A stretch of DNA of 64,000 bases, from positions 46,001 to 110,000 of the forward strand of contig CAYJLE010000005.1 in the NCBI GenBank assembly GCA_964370985.1. Reading direction: 5' to 3'. Of this stretch, positions 56,556 to 64,000 are shown in pieces (positions within the stretch are counted from its first letter, which is position 1; every line of letters begins with the position of its first letter). A program made the position numbers and the translations under genes. The notes under the pieces were generated by a model. It was not told the DNA's origin. It ran no database searches and worked only from the letters and a program-made list of their open reading frames with translations. Origin of the DNA: JAHDVS01 sp964370985 (lineage in GTDB: Bacteria > Actinomycetota > Thermoleophilia > Gaiellales > Gaiellaceae).

Positions 56556-56864
56556 GTGCTGCACGTTGGCATCCGCGTCTACGACCGCTCCCTCTCCGTG
56601 TCCGTCGAGCACGCGGAATGGCTCGCCCGGGAGCTGCGCGCGCTGCGGCCGCTCGACGTCACCCACGCCGCCGAGGCAGCCGCCACCCGGATCGAGCGCG
56701 CGCTCGCGGACGGGAGCCCGGAGGCGGACGCCGAGGCGAGCGCGGACGGCGTCCGGGTGCTCCTGATGGCGCTCCAGGACCTCGCGGAGGCTCCCGACCC
56801 GCCCGGGCCGCTCCAGGCCCTCCACGACGCGCTCGTCGCCGAGCTCGTGCGGCGGGCCCGCTGA
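56556..56864 (+). CDS. Hypothetical protein, 102 aa
   Basis: A 102-residue acidic, mostly helical protein beginning LHVGIRVYDRSLSVSVEHAEWLARELRAL. It has no cysteines and no motif I recognise. The GTG at 56556 has a TATGCT box 6 nt upstream. It is an isolated plus-strand gene in a minus-strand region, beside the tRNA-Pro gene, and ends 12 bp before the convergent trpB2. Confidence 0.6.
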   Translation: MLHVGIRVYDRSLSVSVEHAEWLARELRALRPLDVTHAAEAAATRIERALADGSPEADAEASADGVRVLLMALQDLAEAPDPPGPLQALHDALVAELVRRAR

Positions 56865-56876
56865 CCACCCCTGGCG

Positions 56877-58235
56877 TCAGGCGGACAGCCCGGCGATCGC
56901 CTTCTCGACCTCCGCGGCGTCATACTCGAAGTCGGGCAGGTTGCCCGCGAAGTACTCGTCGTAGGCGCCCATGTCGAAGTGACCGTGGCCGGAGAGGTTG
57001 AACGCGATCACGCGGCTCTTGCCCTCCTCCTTCGCGCGCAGCGCCTCGTCGATCGCGACCTTGATCGCGTGCGCTGACTCCGGTGCCGGCAGGATCGCCT
57101 CGGCGCGGGCGAACCGGACCGCGGCGTCGAAGACTGCGTTCTGGGTGACCGCGACCGCCTCGATCAACCCCCGGTCGTGGAGCGCGGACACGATCGGCGC
57201 CATCCCGTGGTAGCGCAGCCCTCCGGAATGCACGGGAGCCGGGATGAACGAGTGGCCGAGGGTGAACATCTTGATCAGCGGCGTCGTGGCCGCGGTGTCG
57301 CCGAAGTCGTACAGGTAGCTGCCCTTGGTCAGGGTCGGGCACGCGGTCGGCTCGGCCGCCACGATCCGGGTCGACTTTCCCCCGGCGATGTTGTTGCGCA
57401 CGAACGGGAGCGCGAAGCCCGCGAAGTTCGAGCCGCCGCCGGCGCAGGCGATCGCCACGTCCGGGTACTCGCCCGCCTGCTCGAACTGCTCGAGCGCCTC
57501 GATCCCGATCACCGTCTGGTGCATGAGCACGTGGTTCAGCACCGAGCCGAGCGAGTACTTCTTCGTCCCGCCGCTCGTTGCCGCGACCTCGACCGCCTCG
57601 GAGATCGCGATCCCCAGCGAGCCGGGCGAGTCCGGAGCCTGCTCGAGGATCGATCGGCCGGCGTTCGTGCGCTCGGAGGGGCTCGCGTACACGTCGGCGC
57701 CGAACGCTTTCATGATGCTGCGGCGGTACGGCTTCTGCGTGTACGACACCTTGACCATGTAGACCTCGCAGCTCATGTCGAAGAAGCTGCACGCCATCGC
57801 CAGCGAGCTGCCCCACTGCCCCGCGCCGGTCTCGGTAGTCAGGGCCTTGATGCCCTCCTCGCGGTTGTAGAAGGCCTGCGCGATGGCCGTGTTCGGCTTG
57901 TGCGAGCCGACCGGCGAGACGCCCTCGTACTTGTAGTAGATGTGCGCCGGGGTGTCGAGCACGCGCTCGAGGCGCCGGGCGCGATAGAGCGGCGTCGGCC
58001 GCCAGAGCCGGTAGACCTCCCTGATCGGGTCGGGAATCTCGATCCAGCGCTCCTGGCTCACCTCCTGCCCGATCAGGGCCATCGGGAAGAGCGGCGCGAG
58101 GTCGTCCGGGCCGATCGGCTGCCCCGTGCCGGGGTGGATCACGGGCGGGAGCGGCTCCGCCAGGTCGGCCTGGATGTTGTACCAGGCCTTCGGGATCCTC
58201 TCCTCGTCGAGCAGGAACTTGGTCGTCTCGCTCAT
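56877..58235 (-). CDS. TrpB-like PLP enzyme (TrpB2 type)
   Basis: A 452-residue fold-type II PLP enzyme of the longer TrpB2 subfamily. PLP lysine in YEGVSPVGSHKPNTAIAQA, phosphate loop ACAGGGSNFAGFALP, TETGAGQWGSS, and an extended N-terminus (LPPVIHPGTGQPIGPDDLAPLFP) characteristic of TrpB2. It forms tryptophan from indole and serine, usually as a stand-alone indole-salvaging enzyme; no trpA is adjacent. ATG 58235, with AAGGAG about 9 nt upstream, is preferred to an ATG six codons earlier. Confidence 0.92.
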   Translation of the reverse strand: MSETTKFLLDEERIPKAWYNIQADLAEPLPPVIHPGTGQPIGPDDLAPLFPMALIGQEVSQERWIEIPDPIREVYRLWRPTPLYRARRLERVLDTPAHIYYKYEGVSPVGSHKPNTAIAQAFYNREEGIKALTTETGAGQWGSSLAMACSFFDMSCEVYMVKVSYTQKPYRRSIMKAFGADVYASPSERTNAGRSILEQAPDSPGSLGIAISEAVEVAATSGGTKKYSLGSVLNHVLMHQTVIGIEALEQFEQAGEYPDVAIACAGGGSNFAGFALPFVRNNIAGGKSTRIVAAEPTACPTLTKGSYLYDFGDTAATTPLIKMFTLGHSFIPAPVHSGGLRYHGMAPIVSALHDRGLIEAVAVTQNAVFDAAVRFARAEAILPAPESAHAIKVAIDEALRAKEEGKSRVIAFNLSGHGHFDMGAYDEYFAGNLPDFEYDAAEVEKAIAGLSA

Positions 58236-58367
58236 CTCGTCTGGCTCCTTCACGCGGTCGGCCGGGCGGGAAAGCCTATACAGGCCGCGACCGCTAGCGC
58301 AGCCCGAGCGTGTAGTGGGAGACGAGCCACTCCAGCCCGACGAGGAGGAGCGCTCACGACCGGGCGA

Positions 58368-58676
58368 TCATTCGCCGCCGCGCTCGGCGAGCTGGCGGAA
58401 GAGCCGATCGACGAGCTCGGGCATCTCCTCGAGACGCTCGGTGATGACGCGGATACGGTATTCGCGGAAATGCTCCGGCTCCACCCCGAGCGCGCGGGCG
58501 AGCCCGGCGATCACCTCGTTCGAGGGCACCGGACGGTTGCCGTGCACGAGATGGTTGAGGTAGCCAGCGGACAGACCCGTCGCAACCGCTAGGCCGCGGT
58601 AGGTGAGGCCGCACTCCTCCATCAGAGCGGTGACCGTCTCCCCGAAGGGAGCTTCGCTGAAGAGCCGTCGTTTCAT
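58368..58676 (-). CDS. XRE-family helix-turn-helix protein
   Basis: A 102-residue regulator. The HTH (about 13-68) is GETVTALMEECGLTYRGLAVATGLSAGYLNHLVHGNRPVPSNEVIAGLARALGVEPEHF. A helical tail (RVITERLEEMPELVDRLFRQLAERGGE) may mediate dimers. ATG 58676 overlaps the end of proS by 4 nt (ATGA), so it is coupled to it. The target is unknown. The 114 bp between it and trpB2 carry no gene. Confidence 0.82.
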   Translation of the reverse strand: MKRRLFSEAPFGETVTALMEECGLTYRGLAVATGLSAGYLNHLVHGNRPVPSNEVIAGLARALGVEPEHFREYRIRVITERLEEMPELVDRLFRQLAERGGE

Positions 58677-60364
58677 CGGAAAGTCTCGAGCATGCTACGG
58701 AGCAGCTGGGCCGCCTGGATCGCGGGTACGCGCTCCTCCGCCCGGGTGCGCCGCTGGAGCACGTCCACGCTGCCGTCCTCGAGCGTCTTCTTGCCGACCG
58801 TGACGCGGAGCGGGCAGCCGATCAGGTCGGCGTCCGCGAACTTCTCGCCGGGCCGCCGGTCGCGATCGTCGTAAAGGACGCGCAGCCCGGCCCGCTCGAG
58901 CTCCGCGGCCACCGTCTCGGCGACACCCACGGCCTCGGGGCCCGCTGCCCCGATCGCGACCACGTGAACGTCGTAGGGGGCGAGCGCGGCCGGCCACGAG
59001 ATCCCCGCTTCGTCGTGGCGCTGCTCGACCGCCGCGGCCATGATCCGTCCGGGCCCGATGCCGTAGGAGCCCATCACGATCGGGCGCTCGCTGCCGTCCT
59101 CGTCCGTATAGAGCGCCTCGAGCGGCTCGGAGTAGCGGGTGCCGAGCTTGAAGATGTGCCCGATCTCGATCGCCACCTGGAAGCGCAGCGCGCCGCCGCA
59201 GCGCGCGCATGCGTCGCCCTCGCGCGGCTCGCGCAGCTCGGCGAATCGCGTCGGGTAGTCGCGGCCAGCCTCGACCCCGCGCAGGTGGCGGCCCGTGCGG
59301 TTCGCGCCGGCAACGTACTGGCCCCGGCGCAGCGTCTCGTCGGCGACGATCGGGCCGGAAAACCCGACCGGCCCGAGCGAGCCGGGCTCGGCCCCGAAGC
59401 CGGCCCGGATCTCCTCCTCCGTTGCGGGGCGGACGTCCGCCCCGAGCGCGGCGGCGGCGCGCGCCTCGTCCAGCCGGTCGTCGCCACGCACCAAGAGCAG
59501 CACGAGCTCGCCCCCGGCAGCGACCACCGGCATTGCCTTCGCTGTCGCGGCGGGCTCGATCCCGAGGAACCCCGCGAGCGCCTCGATCGTCTCGATGCCC
59601 GGCGTCTCGACCTCCGCGGGCGAGTCCAGCGACTCGGGGAACGACGGCGCGATGGGAACGCCCCGGGCGGCCTCGAGGTCCGCCGCGTAGTCGCAGGAGC
59701 CGCAGGTGACGAGGGTGTTCTCCCCGGCGCCGGCGGGCGCGAGGAAGTCGACCGACTCGCTGCCGCCCATCATCCCCGACTCGGCCTGCACCGCCCGGAA
59801 CTCGAGCCCGCAGCGCTCGAAGATCCGATGGTAGGCCTGCTCGTGGAGGCGGAAGCTCCGCTCGAGGCCCTCCTCGTCCCGGTCGAACGAGTACGAGTCC
59901 TTCATGATGAACTCGCGGACGCGCAGAAGGCCGCCGCGGGGGCGCGGCTCGTCCCGGTCCTTCGTCGAGAAGTGGTAGAGGACCTGCGGCAGCTCCCGGT
60001 AGCTGCGGAGCTCCCGGGCGTGGAACGTGAACGTCTCCTCGTGCGTCATCGGCAGGACGAACGCGCGCCCCGCCCGATCCTCGAGCCGGAACACCTCCGG
60101 GATCTCGTAGCGGCCGGTGCGCTGCCACAACTCGGCCGGCGTCAGCACCGGGCAGAGCATCTCCTGGCCGCCGATCGCGTCCATCTCCTCGCGGATGATC
60201 TGCACCGCGCGCCGGTGAACGCGCCAGCCGAGCGGTAGGAACGTGTACAGCCCCGCGCCGGTCGCCCGGATGAAGCCGCCGCGCAGGAGCAGGCGGTGGC
60301 TCGTCGCCTCGGCCTCGCTCGGGTCGTCCCGCAGCGTCGGAATGAAGAGCTGGGACGCCCGCAC
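58673..60364 (-). CDS. proS: Prolyl-tRNA synthetase, bacterial (ProS type with INS domain)
   Basis: A 563-residue class II synthetase. Motif 1 region FLPLGWRVHRRAVQIIREEMDAIGGQEMLCPVLTPAELWQRTGRY, motif 2 RDEPRPRGGLLRVREFIMKDSYSFD, an editing (INS) domain at about 225-385 (CDYAADLEAARG, KAMPVVAAGG), motif 3 VMGSYGIGPGRIMAAAVEQ and the anticodon-binding domain (VVAIGAAG...LRVLYDDRDRRPGEKFADADLIGCPLRVTVGKK). GTG 60364 is 5 nt after ispG. A tRNA-Pro gene lies 2 kb away on the same strand. Confidence 0.96.
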   Translation of the reverse strand: MRASQLFIPTLRDDPSEAEATSHRLLLRGGFIRATGAGLYTFLPLGWRVHRRAVQIIREEMDAIGGQEMLCPVLTPAELWQRTGRYEIPEVFRLEDRAGRAFVLPMTHEETFTFHARELRSYRELPQVLYHFSTKDRDEPRPRGGLLRVREFIMKDSYSFDRDEEGLERSFRLHEQAYHRIFERCGLEFRAVQAESGMMGGSESVDFLAPAGAGENTLVTCGSCDYAADLEAARGVPIAPSFPESLDSPAEVETPGIETIEALAGFLGIEPAATAKAMPVVAAGGELVLLLVRGDDRLDEARAAAALGADVRPATEEEIRAGFGAEPGSLGPVGFSGPIVADETLRRGQYVAGANRTGRHLRGVEAGRDYPTRFAELREPREGDACARCGGALRFQVAIEIGHIFKLGTRYSEPLEALYTDEDGSERPIVMGSYGIGPGRIMAAAVEQRHDEAGISWPAALAPYDVHVVAIGAAGPEAVGVAETVAAELERAGLRVLYDDRDRRPGEKFADADLIGCPLRVTVGKKTLEDGSVDVLQRRTRAEERVPAIQAAQLLRSMLETFR

Positions 60365-60369
60365 GGCGT

Positions 60370-61527
60370 CTACGCGAGCTGCGTCTCGGGCTCGGGGGCG
60401 ACCGCACGCTGGGCCGCCTCGGCCATCAGCGCCGCCGCGGGCTTCGCGAGCTTCCGCCGCGCCGGTCGCGGCATGCCCTCGGCGATCCAGCGGTCGATCT
60501 CCGCGAACAGCTCATCGATCAGCACCTCGGACGGAACCTTGCTGAGCACGCGCCCGTGGGCGTAGACGAAGCCGACGTCGCGGCCGCCGGCGATCCCGAA
60601 GTCGGCGTCGCCGGCCTCCCCCGGCCCGTTCACGGCGCAGCCCATGACCGCGACCTCGAACGCCTCCGGGTAGGCCTTCAGCCGCTCGGCGACCGCCTCC
60701 GCAAGTCCTTCCACCCCGACGTTGTCACGCCCGCAGGACGGGCAGGAGATCATCACCGGGCCGCGCTCGCGCAGCCCGAGCGACTTCAGGATGTCGAACG
60801 CGACCTCGACCTCCTTGACCGGATCGGCGGTCAGCGAGACCCGCACCGTGTCGCCGATCCCGTCCATCAGGAGCGCGCCGAGCCCGATCGCGCTCTTGAT
60901 CGTACCGGTGCCGGGCGGGCCGGCCTCGGTCACGCCGAGATGCAGCGGGTAGGGCACCTTCGCGGCGAGCATCCGGTAGGCGCGGATCATCGTGGGCACC
61001 GAGCTCGACTTGACCGAGATCGCGAAGTCACGGTAGTCGAGCGACTCGAGCAGGCGCACCTGCTCGAGCGCCTCTTCGACCAGAGCCGCGGCGGTGTCCT
61101 CCTGTGCGAGCGGGATGAGGTGCCTGGGCAGCGAGCCCGAGTTGGCCCCGATCCGCATCGGGATGCCCTTCGCCTTCGCCGCCTGGACGACCTCGGCGGT
61201 CTTCTCCGGCCCGCCGATGTTGCCGGGATTGATCCGGACCTTCGCAACGCCGGCCTCGATCGCCCTGAGCGCCAGCGACGCGTTGAAGTGGATGTCGGCG
61301 ACGATCGGTAGCGGGCTCAGGTAGACGAGCTTCGAGAGGGCGTCGGCGTCCTCCGCCTTCGGGACGGCGACGCGAACTATCTCGCAGCCGGCCGACGCGA
61401 GCCGGCCGATCTGCTCGATCGTGGCGTCCACGTCGTGCGTGTACGTGAGCGTCATCGATTGGACGGCGACGGGCGCTCCGCCGCCGACCGGCACGCCGCC
61501 GACCGAGATCTGAACCTGGCTCGCCAC
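60370..61527 (-). CDS. ispG: 4-hydroxy-3-methylbut-2-en-1-yl diphosphate synthase
   Basis: A 385-residue 4Fe-4S enzyme of the MEP isoprenoid pathway. Start VQISVGGVPVGGGAPVAVQSMTLTYTHDVDATIEQI; cluster ligands in SCPSCGRDNVG and GCAVNGPGEAGDADFGIAGG. A C-terminal extension of about 35 residues (RRKLAKPAAALMAEAAQRAVAPEPETQLA) is typical of actinobacteria. GTG 61527 follows a TAGACT box by 8 nt. A strong hairpin separates it from rseP. Confidence 0.96.
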   Translation of the reverse strand: MASQVQISVGGVPVGGGAPVAVQSMTLTYTHDVDATIEQIGRLASAGCEIVRVAVPKAEDADALSKLVYLSPLPIVADIHFNASLALRAIEAGVAKVRINPGNIGGPEKTAEVVQAAKAKGIPMRIGANSGSLPRHLIPLAQEDTAAALVEEALEQVRLLESLDYRDFAISVKSSSVPTMIRAYRMLAAKVPYPLHLGVTEAGPPGTGTIKSAIGLGALLMDGIGDTVRVSLTADPVKEVEVAFDILKSLGLRERGPVMISCPSCGRDNVGVEGLAEAVAERLKAYPEAFEVAVMGCAVNGPGEAGDADFGIAGGRDVGFVYAHGRVLSKVPSEVLIDELFAEIDRWIAEGMPRPARRKLAKPAAALMAEAAQRAVAPEPETQLA

Positions 61528-61535
61528 TGGGTCGC

Positions 61536-61541
61536 AGTCTA
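61536..61541 (-). promoter_or_regulatory. -10 element TAGACT, near-leaderless start of ispG
   Basis: On the minus strand TAGACT ends 8 nt before GTG 61527, just downstream of the rseP hairpin. Confidence 0.5.
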
Positions 61542-61546
61542 CCGAG

Positions 61547-61596
61547 GGCTAGATGGTTGATCGGTAACCGGGCAATTATCGATCAATCATCTAGCC
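61547..61596 (-). terminator. 17-bp hairpin at the rseP stop (probable terminator)
   Basis: GGCTAGATGGTTGATCG (61547-61563) and CGATCAATCATCTAGCC (61580-61596) are inverted repeats with a single mismatch, around a 16-nt loop. The rseP stop codon lies inside the first arm of the minus-strand transcript. It is much richer in A/T than its surroundings and separates rseP from the ispG promoter. Confidence 0.6.
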
Positions 61597-62817
61597 GCCC
61601 CGCAGCCGCTCGATGTCGTTCGAGAGACCGATGAAGAACAGCAGCAGCACGAGCGCGATCCCGATCATCGACGCGCGCTCGTACGCCTCCCTGGGGATCG
61701 CGCGACCGCGCACCTTCTCGGCGATCGAGAACGCGATGTGCCCACCGTCGAGCGGCAGCAGCGGCAGCAGGTTGAGCAGCGCGAGCGAGAGCGAGATCAG
61801 AGCCAGCACGCCGAGGTAGTAGCGAAACCCGGCCTCGACGACCTGCGAGGACTGGTCGACGATCCCGACCGCGCTCGACACCTCGCCGCGGGTCGAGCCG
61901 GTCACGATCCCGCCGAGGGCCTTGCCGATCGCGACCGCCACCTCGCCGGTCTGCTCGAACGCCTTCGCGATCGCCTCGCCGGGCGGGTAGCTGCGCTCGA
62001 ACGGTGTCGGAACGAATCCGATGCGGTAGCGCCCGTCGAGCTCCTCGGCCTCGATCGGGCCGAGCGTCAGCTCCGAGCCGTCGCGCAGGACGGTGATGAT
62101 GATCGGGCGGCCCTCGCTCGCGCGGATCGCGTCGGAGATCGCCTGGAACCGGTCGGTGGCAACTCCGTCGATGGCGACGATCACGTCGCCCTGGCGCAGC
62201 CCCGCCGCCGCGGCCGGCGTCGCGGGAAGCACCTCGCTGACGGTGCGCGTCGCACCGGCGACCACGCCGAGGGAGAACACGACCGCCAGCATCGCCACGC
62301 AGAACACGAGGTTGGCAGCCGGGCCGGCGGCGATGACGGCGATCCGCTTCCACGCGGGGGCACGCCAGTAGGCGTCCCCAGAGAGCGCGTCCTCGACGTC
62401 GGTGAGGCCCTTGTCGGCGCTCTTCCCGGCGGCCTCCGAGAGGCCGGCGCGCTCGACCGCGGCCCGCAGCGCCGGGAGCGCGGCCCTGGCGGCATCGTAG
62501 TCGTCCCGGTCGAGCGCGTCCCGAACCGGCGCCTCGCTGCGAGTGAGCCACGGCGCCTCTTCCATCGCCCGCCCGAGCGCCGAGTCGAGGTCGCGCGCCG
62601 CCGGGCGATGCATCCCGGGGATCTTCACGTAGCCGCCGAGCGGGATCGTGCCGATGCCGTACTCGATCCCGTTCCGGACCGTGCGCACGAGTGGCGGCGG
62701 GAAGAACACGTAGAACTTCCGCGGTCGCATGCCCACTGCCAGCGCGACGGCGAAGTGGCCCGCCTCGTGGATCAGCACGAGGAAGGCGAGGCCGCCGATC
62801 GCGATCAGCAGGCTCAC
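61591..62817 (-). CDS. rseP: Site-2 protease / RseP-type zinc metalloprotease
   Basis: A 408-residue intramembrane protease of the M50 family. Zinc motif HEAGH near residue 18 in the first membrane helix, a PDZ domain (about 185-265; SEVLPATPAAAAGLRQGDVIVAIDGVATD), the GxxxN/LDG metal-ligand motif LPLLPLDGGH near 350, and four membrane helices. It releases membrane-held regulators such as anti-sigma factors. An insertion of about 90 residues (RPAARDLDSALGRAMEEAPW...) lies between the first helix and the PDZ region. GTG 62817 overlaps the dxr stop. Confidence 0.93.
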   Translation of the reverse strand: MSLLIAIGGLAFLVLIHEAGHFAVALAVGMRPRKFYVFFPPPLVRTVRNGIEYGIGTIPLGGYVKIPGMHRPAARDLDSALGRAMEEAPWLTRSEAPVRDALDRDDYDAARAALPALRAAVERAGLSEAAGKSADKGLTDVEDALSGDAYWRAPAWKRIAVIAAGPAANLVFCVAMLAVVFSLGVVAGATRTVSEVLPATPAAAAGLRQGDVIVAIDGVATDRFQAISDAIRASEGRPIIITVLRDGSELTLGPIEAEELDGRYRIGFVPTPFERSYPPGEAIAKAFEQTGEVAVAIGKALGGIVTGSTRGEVSSAVGIVDQSSQVVEAGFRYYLGVLALISLSLALLNLLPLLPLDGGHIAFSIAEKVRGRAIPREAYERASMIGIALVLLLFFIGLSNDIERLRGG

Positions 62818-63917
62818 GGGGTGACGGCTGCGAGCTCGCGTGTCACGGCGCCGGCCACGCGCCTCGCAGCCGCGTCGATCTCGACGAGGTCGGCGAGATC
62901 TCGCGCCGGCGGCACCTCGGCGGCCGCGAGCGTGCGCTCGACAACCTCCGGGATGCCGGGGAACGGGAGCGCCCCGCCGAGGAACGCCGCGACCGCGACC
63001 TCGTTGGCGGCGTTCAGGACACACGGCGCGCTCCCGCCGGTCCGCCCGGCCTCGCGCGCAAGCCGCAGGCAGGGGAACGCCTCCTCGTCCGGGCGCTCGA
63101 ACTCGAGGGTCAGGCCCGCCTGCAGATCGAGCGGCGGGATCGGCGTTGCCGCCCGCTCCGGGTAGGTGAGCGCGTAGGAGATCGGCACGCGCATGTCGGG
63201 GTAGCCGAGATGCGCGAGCGCCGCGCCATCCCGGAAGCGAACGAGCGAATGGACGATCGAGGTCGGGTGGACGACCACCTCGATCCGCTCGTACGGGATC
63301 CCGAACAGGAAGTGCGCCTCGATCAGCTCGAGCCCCTTGTTCATCAGCGTCGCCGAGTCGATGGTGATCTTCGGGCCCATCGACCAGGTGGGGTGCGCGA
63401 GCGCGTCGTCGGCGGTCACGCCGGCCAGGTCCTCGCTGGTGCGCCCGCGGAACGGGCCGCCGGAGGCCGTGAGCACGAGCGCGTCGACGGTGTCCGCCGA
63501 ACGCCCTTCGAGGCACTGGAACAGCGCCGAATGCTCGCTGTCGACCGGCAGGATTCGCCCGCCTCCGCGCTCGAGCGCCGCGAGCGCCAGCTCGCCGGCC
63601 GCGACCAGGCTCTCCTTGTTGGCAAGCGCGAGGTCGATGCCCGCCTCGAGCGCCGCCAGCGTCGCCGCCAGCCCCGCGAAGCCGACGACGGCGTTCAGGA
63701 CGACATCGGGCGTGCAGGCCTCGACGAGCACGTCCAGTGGCGGGTCGCCGCCCACGGAGACGTGCGCGACGTCGCGCTGTCTCGCGATCGCGCGAGCCTC
63801 GTCCCCACGGCTGCCCGCCGCGACCGCGACGAGCTCGAGCCCCGGGTACGCGTCGATGATCTCGATCGCCTGGCGGCCGATCGACCCGGTGGCGCCGAGC
63901 AGGGCGACGCGCTTCAT
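62814..63917 (-). CDS. dxr: 1-deoxy-D-xylulose-5-phosphate reductoisomerase
   Basis: A 367-residue NADPH enzyme, the second step of the MEP pathway. Motifs: VALLGATGSIGRQAIEIID, ANKESLVAAGELAL, VDSEHSALFQCLEG, LTASGGPFRG, HPTWSMGPKITIDSATLMNKGLELIEAHFLF and HPTSIVHSLVRFRDG. It is slightly shorter than E. coli Dxr, within family range. ATG 63917 follows a TAGACT box by 7 nt. Coupled to rseP; ispG lies downstream in the same direction. Confidence 0.96.
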   Translation of the reverse strand: MKRVALLGATGSIGRQAIEIIDAYPGLELVAVAAGSRGDEARAIARQRDVAHVSVGGDPPLDVLVEACTPDVVLNAVVGFAGLAATLAALEAGIDLALANKESLVAAGELALAALERGGGRILPVDSEHSALFQCLEGRSADTVDALVLTASGGPFRGRTSEDLAGVTADDALAHPTWSMGPKITIDSATLMNKGLELIEAHFLFGIPYERIEVVVHPTSIVHSLVRFRDGAALAHLGYPDMRVPISYALTYPERAATPIPPLDLQAGLTLEFERPDEEAFPCLRLAREAGRTGGSAPCVLNAANEVAVAAFLGGALPFPGIPEVVERTLAAAEVPPARDLADLVEIDAAARRVAGAVTRELAAVTP

Positions 63918-63924
63918 CGACTCC

Positions 63925-63930
63925 AGTCTA
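63925..63930 (-). promoter_or_regulatory. -10 element TAGACT, leaderless start of dxr
   Basis: On the minus strand TAGACT ends 7 nt before ATG 63917. Confidence 0.5.
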
Positions 63931-64000
63931 GAGACGCTCGCGCCCGTCTCAGCCTGGATCCACCGACATGCGTGACCACGGGGCGTTCGGCTGGGCCGGC

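Noticed and set aside
58294..58353. A minus-strand fragment reading LLLVGLEWLVSHYTLGLR before a stop
   Set aside because: Looks like a membrane-protein C-terminus, but it is bounded by a stop 19 codons upstream and has no start; too short to call a pseudogene.
63931..64000. Possible start of another gene at the right edge (ATG at 63968)
   Set aside because: Only 33 bases are available; all readings are open and none is recognisable.
1..64000. Prophage, insertion sequence, integron or CRISPR content
   Set aside because: No transposase, integrase, capsid or Cas-like protein and no regularly spaced repeats were found on either strand. The HipA-like fragment alone does not define an island.

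Overview
The window is about 70% GC and reads as a contiguous chromosomal segment of a free-living actinobacterium. The gene order (pnp, M16 peptidase, dapB, dapA, rnj, ftsK; recA, recX, rny, miaB, miaA, dapF, hflX; dxr, rseP, ispG; GarA-like FHA plus FtsR-like MerR) is actinobacterial. RNase Y, RNase J, a short c-di-GMP-type RsiG-like protein and TrpB2 point to a deep branch, most likely class Thermoleophilia. The class assignment is an inference. I see no phage, insertion sequence, CRISPR array, rRNA or island of foreign composition; one tRNA (Pro, GGG) is present.

Layout. 0-8.4 kb holds accessory and envelope genes: a HipA-like kinase end, a LytM peptidase, short-form argA, an F420/FMN-type monooxygenase, small unknowns, a 590-residue coiled-coil protein, a secreted FnIII protein and an L,D-transpeptidase, then dtd. 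9-21.7 kb is the translation and RNA block: rimP, nusA, ylxR, infB, ylxP, rbfA, nrnA, truB, ribF, rpsO, pnp, then a geranylgeranyl-reductase-like gene and an M16 peptidase. 21.7-31.9 kb carries dapB, dapA, rnj, ftsK, a RodZ-like gene, cinA, thpR, recA and recX. 32-42 kb carries rny, miaB, miaA, dapF, a minus-strand dapE-dapC-dapD operon, hflX, dut and a Nudix gene. 42-46.6 kb carries a GatD-like amidotransferase, a sulfotransferase, an HNH-repeat protein and two convergent sigma-70 genes. From 45.5 kb almost all genes lie on the minus strand: an RsiG-like, zinc-ribbon/GarA-like, FtsR-like and apt cluster; a fused sugar-nucleotidyltransferase/mutase; pgsA, proC, trpB2, proS, ispG, rseP and dxr.

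How the parts work together. All six enzymes of the succinylase route to meso-diaminopimelate (DapA, B, D, C, E, F) are encoded within 18 kb, next to envelope and division functions. Most operons are tightly packed, with GTGA or ATGA stop-start overlaps.

Most notable signals. (1) A 28-bp sequence at 46781-46808 has the architecture of a XerC/XerD dif site. It lies near where predominant gene orientation flips from plus to minus, as expected at a replication terminus, and close to DnaA-box-like repeats and an AT-rich palindromic island. (2) About twenty genes have a TANNNT -10 hexamer only 6-10 nt before the start codon, implying widespread leaderless transcription. (3) RNA structures are visible in the rimP-nusA leader, between rpsO and pnp (including a hairpin that buries the pnp ribosome binding site), and between rseP and ispG. 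(4) Several proteins depart from their families: a zinc-finger tail on NusA, a zinc ribbon on a GarA-like FHA protein, a sugar mutase domain that has lost its catalytic motifs, and a DapF with serine in place of both catalytic cysteines. Two genes (5974 and 14672) appear to lack an ATG, GTG or TTG start.
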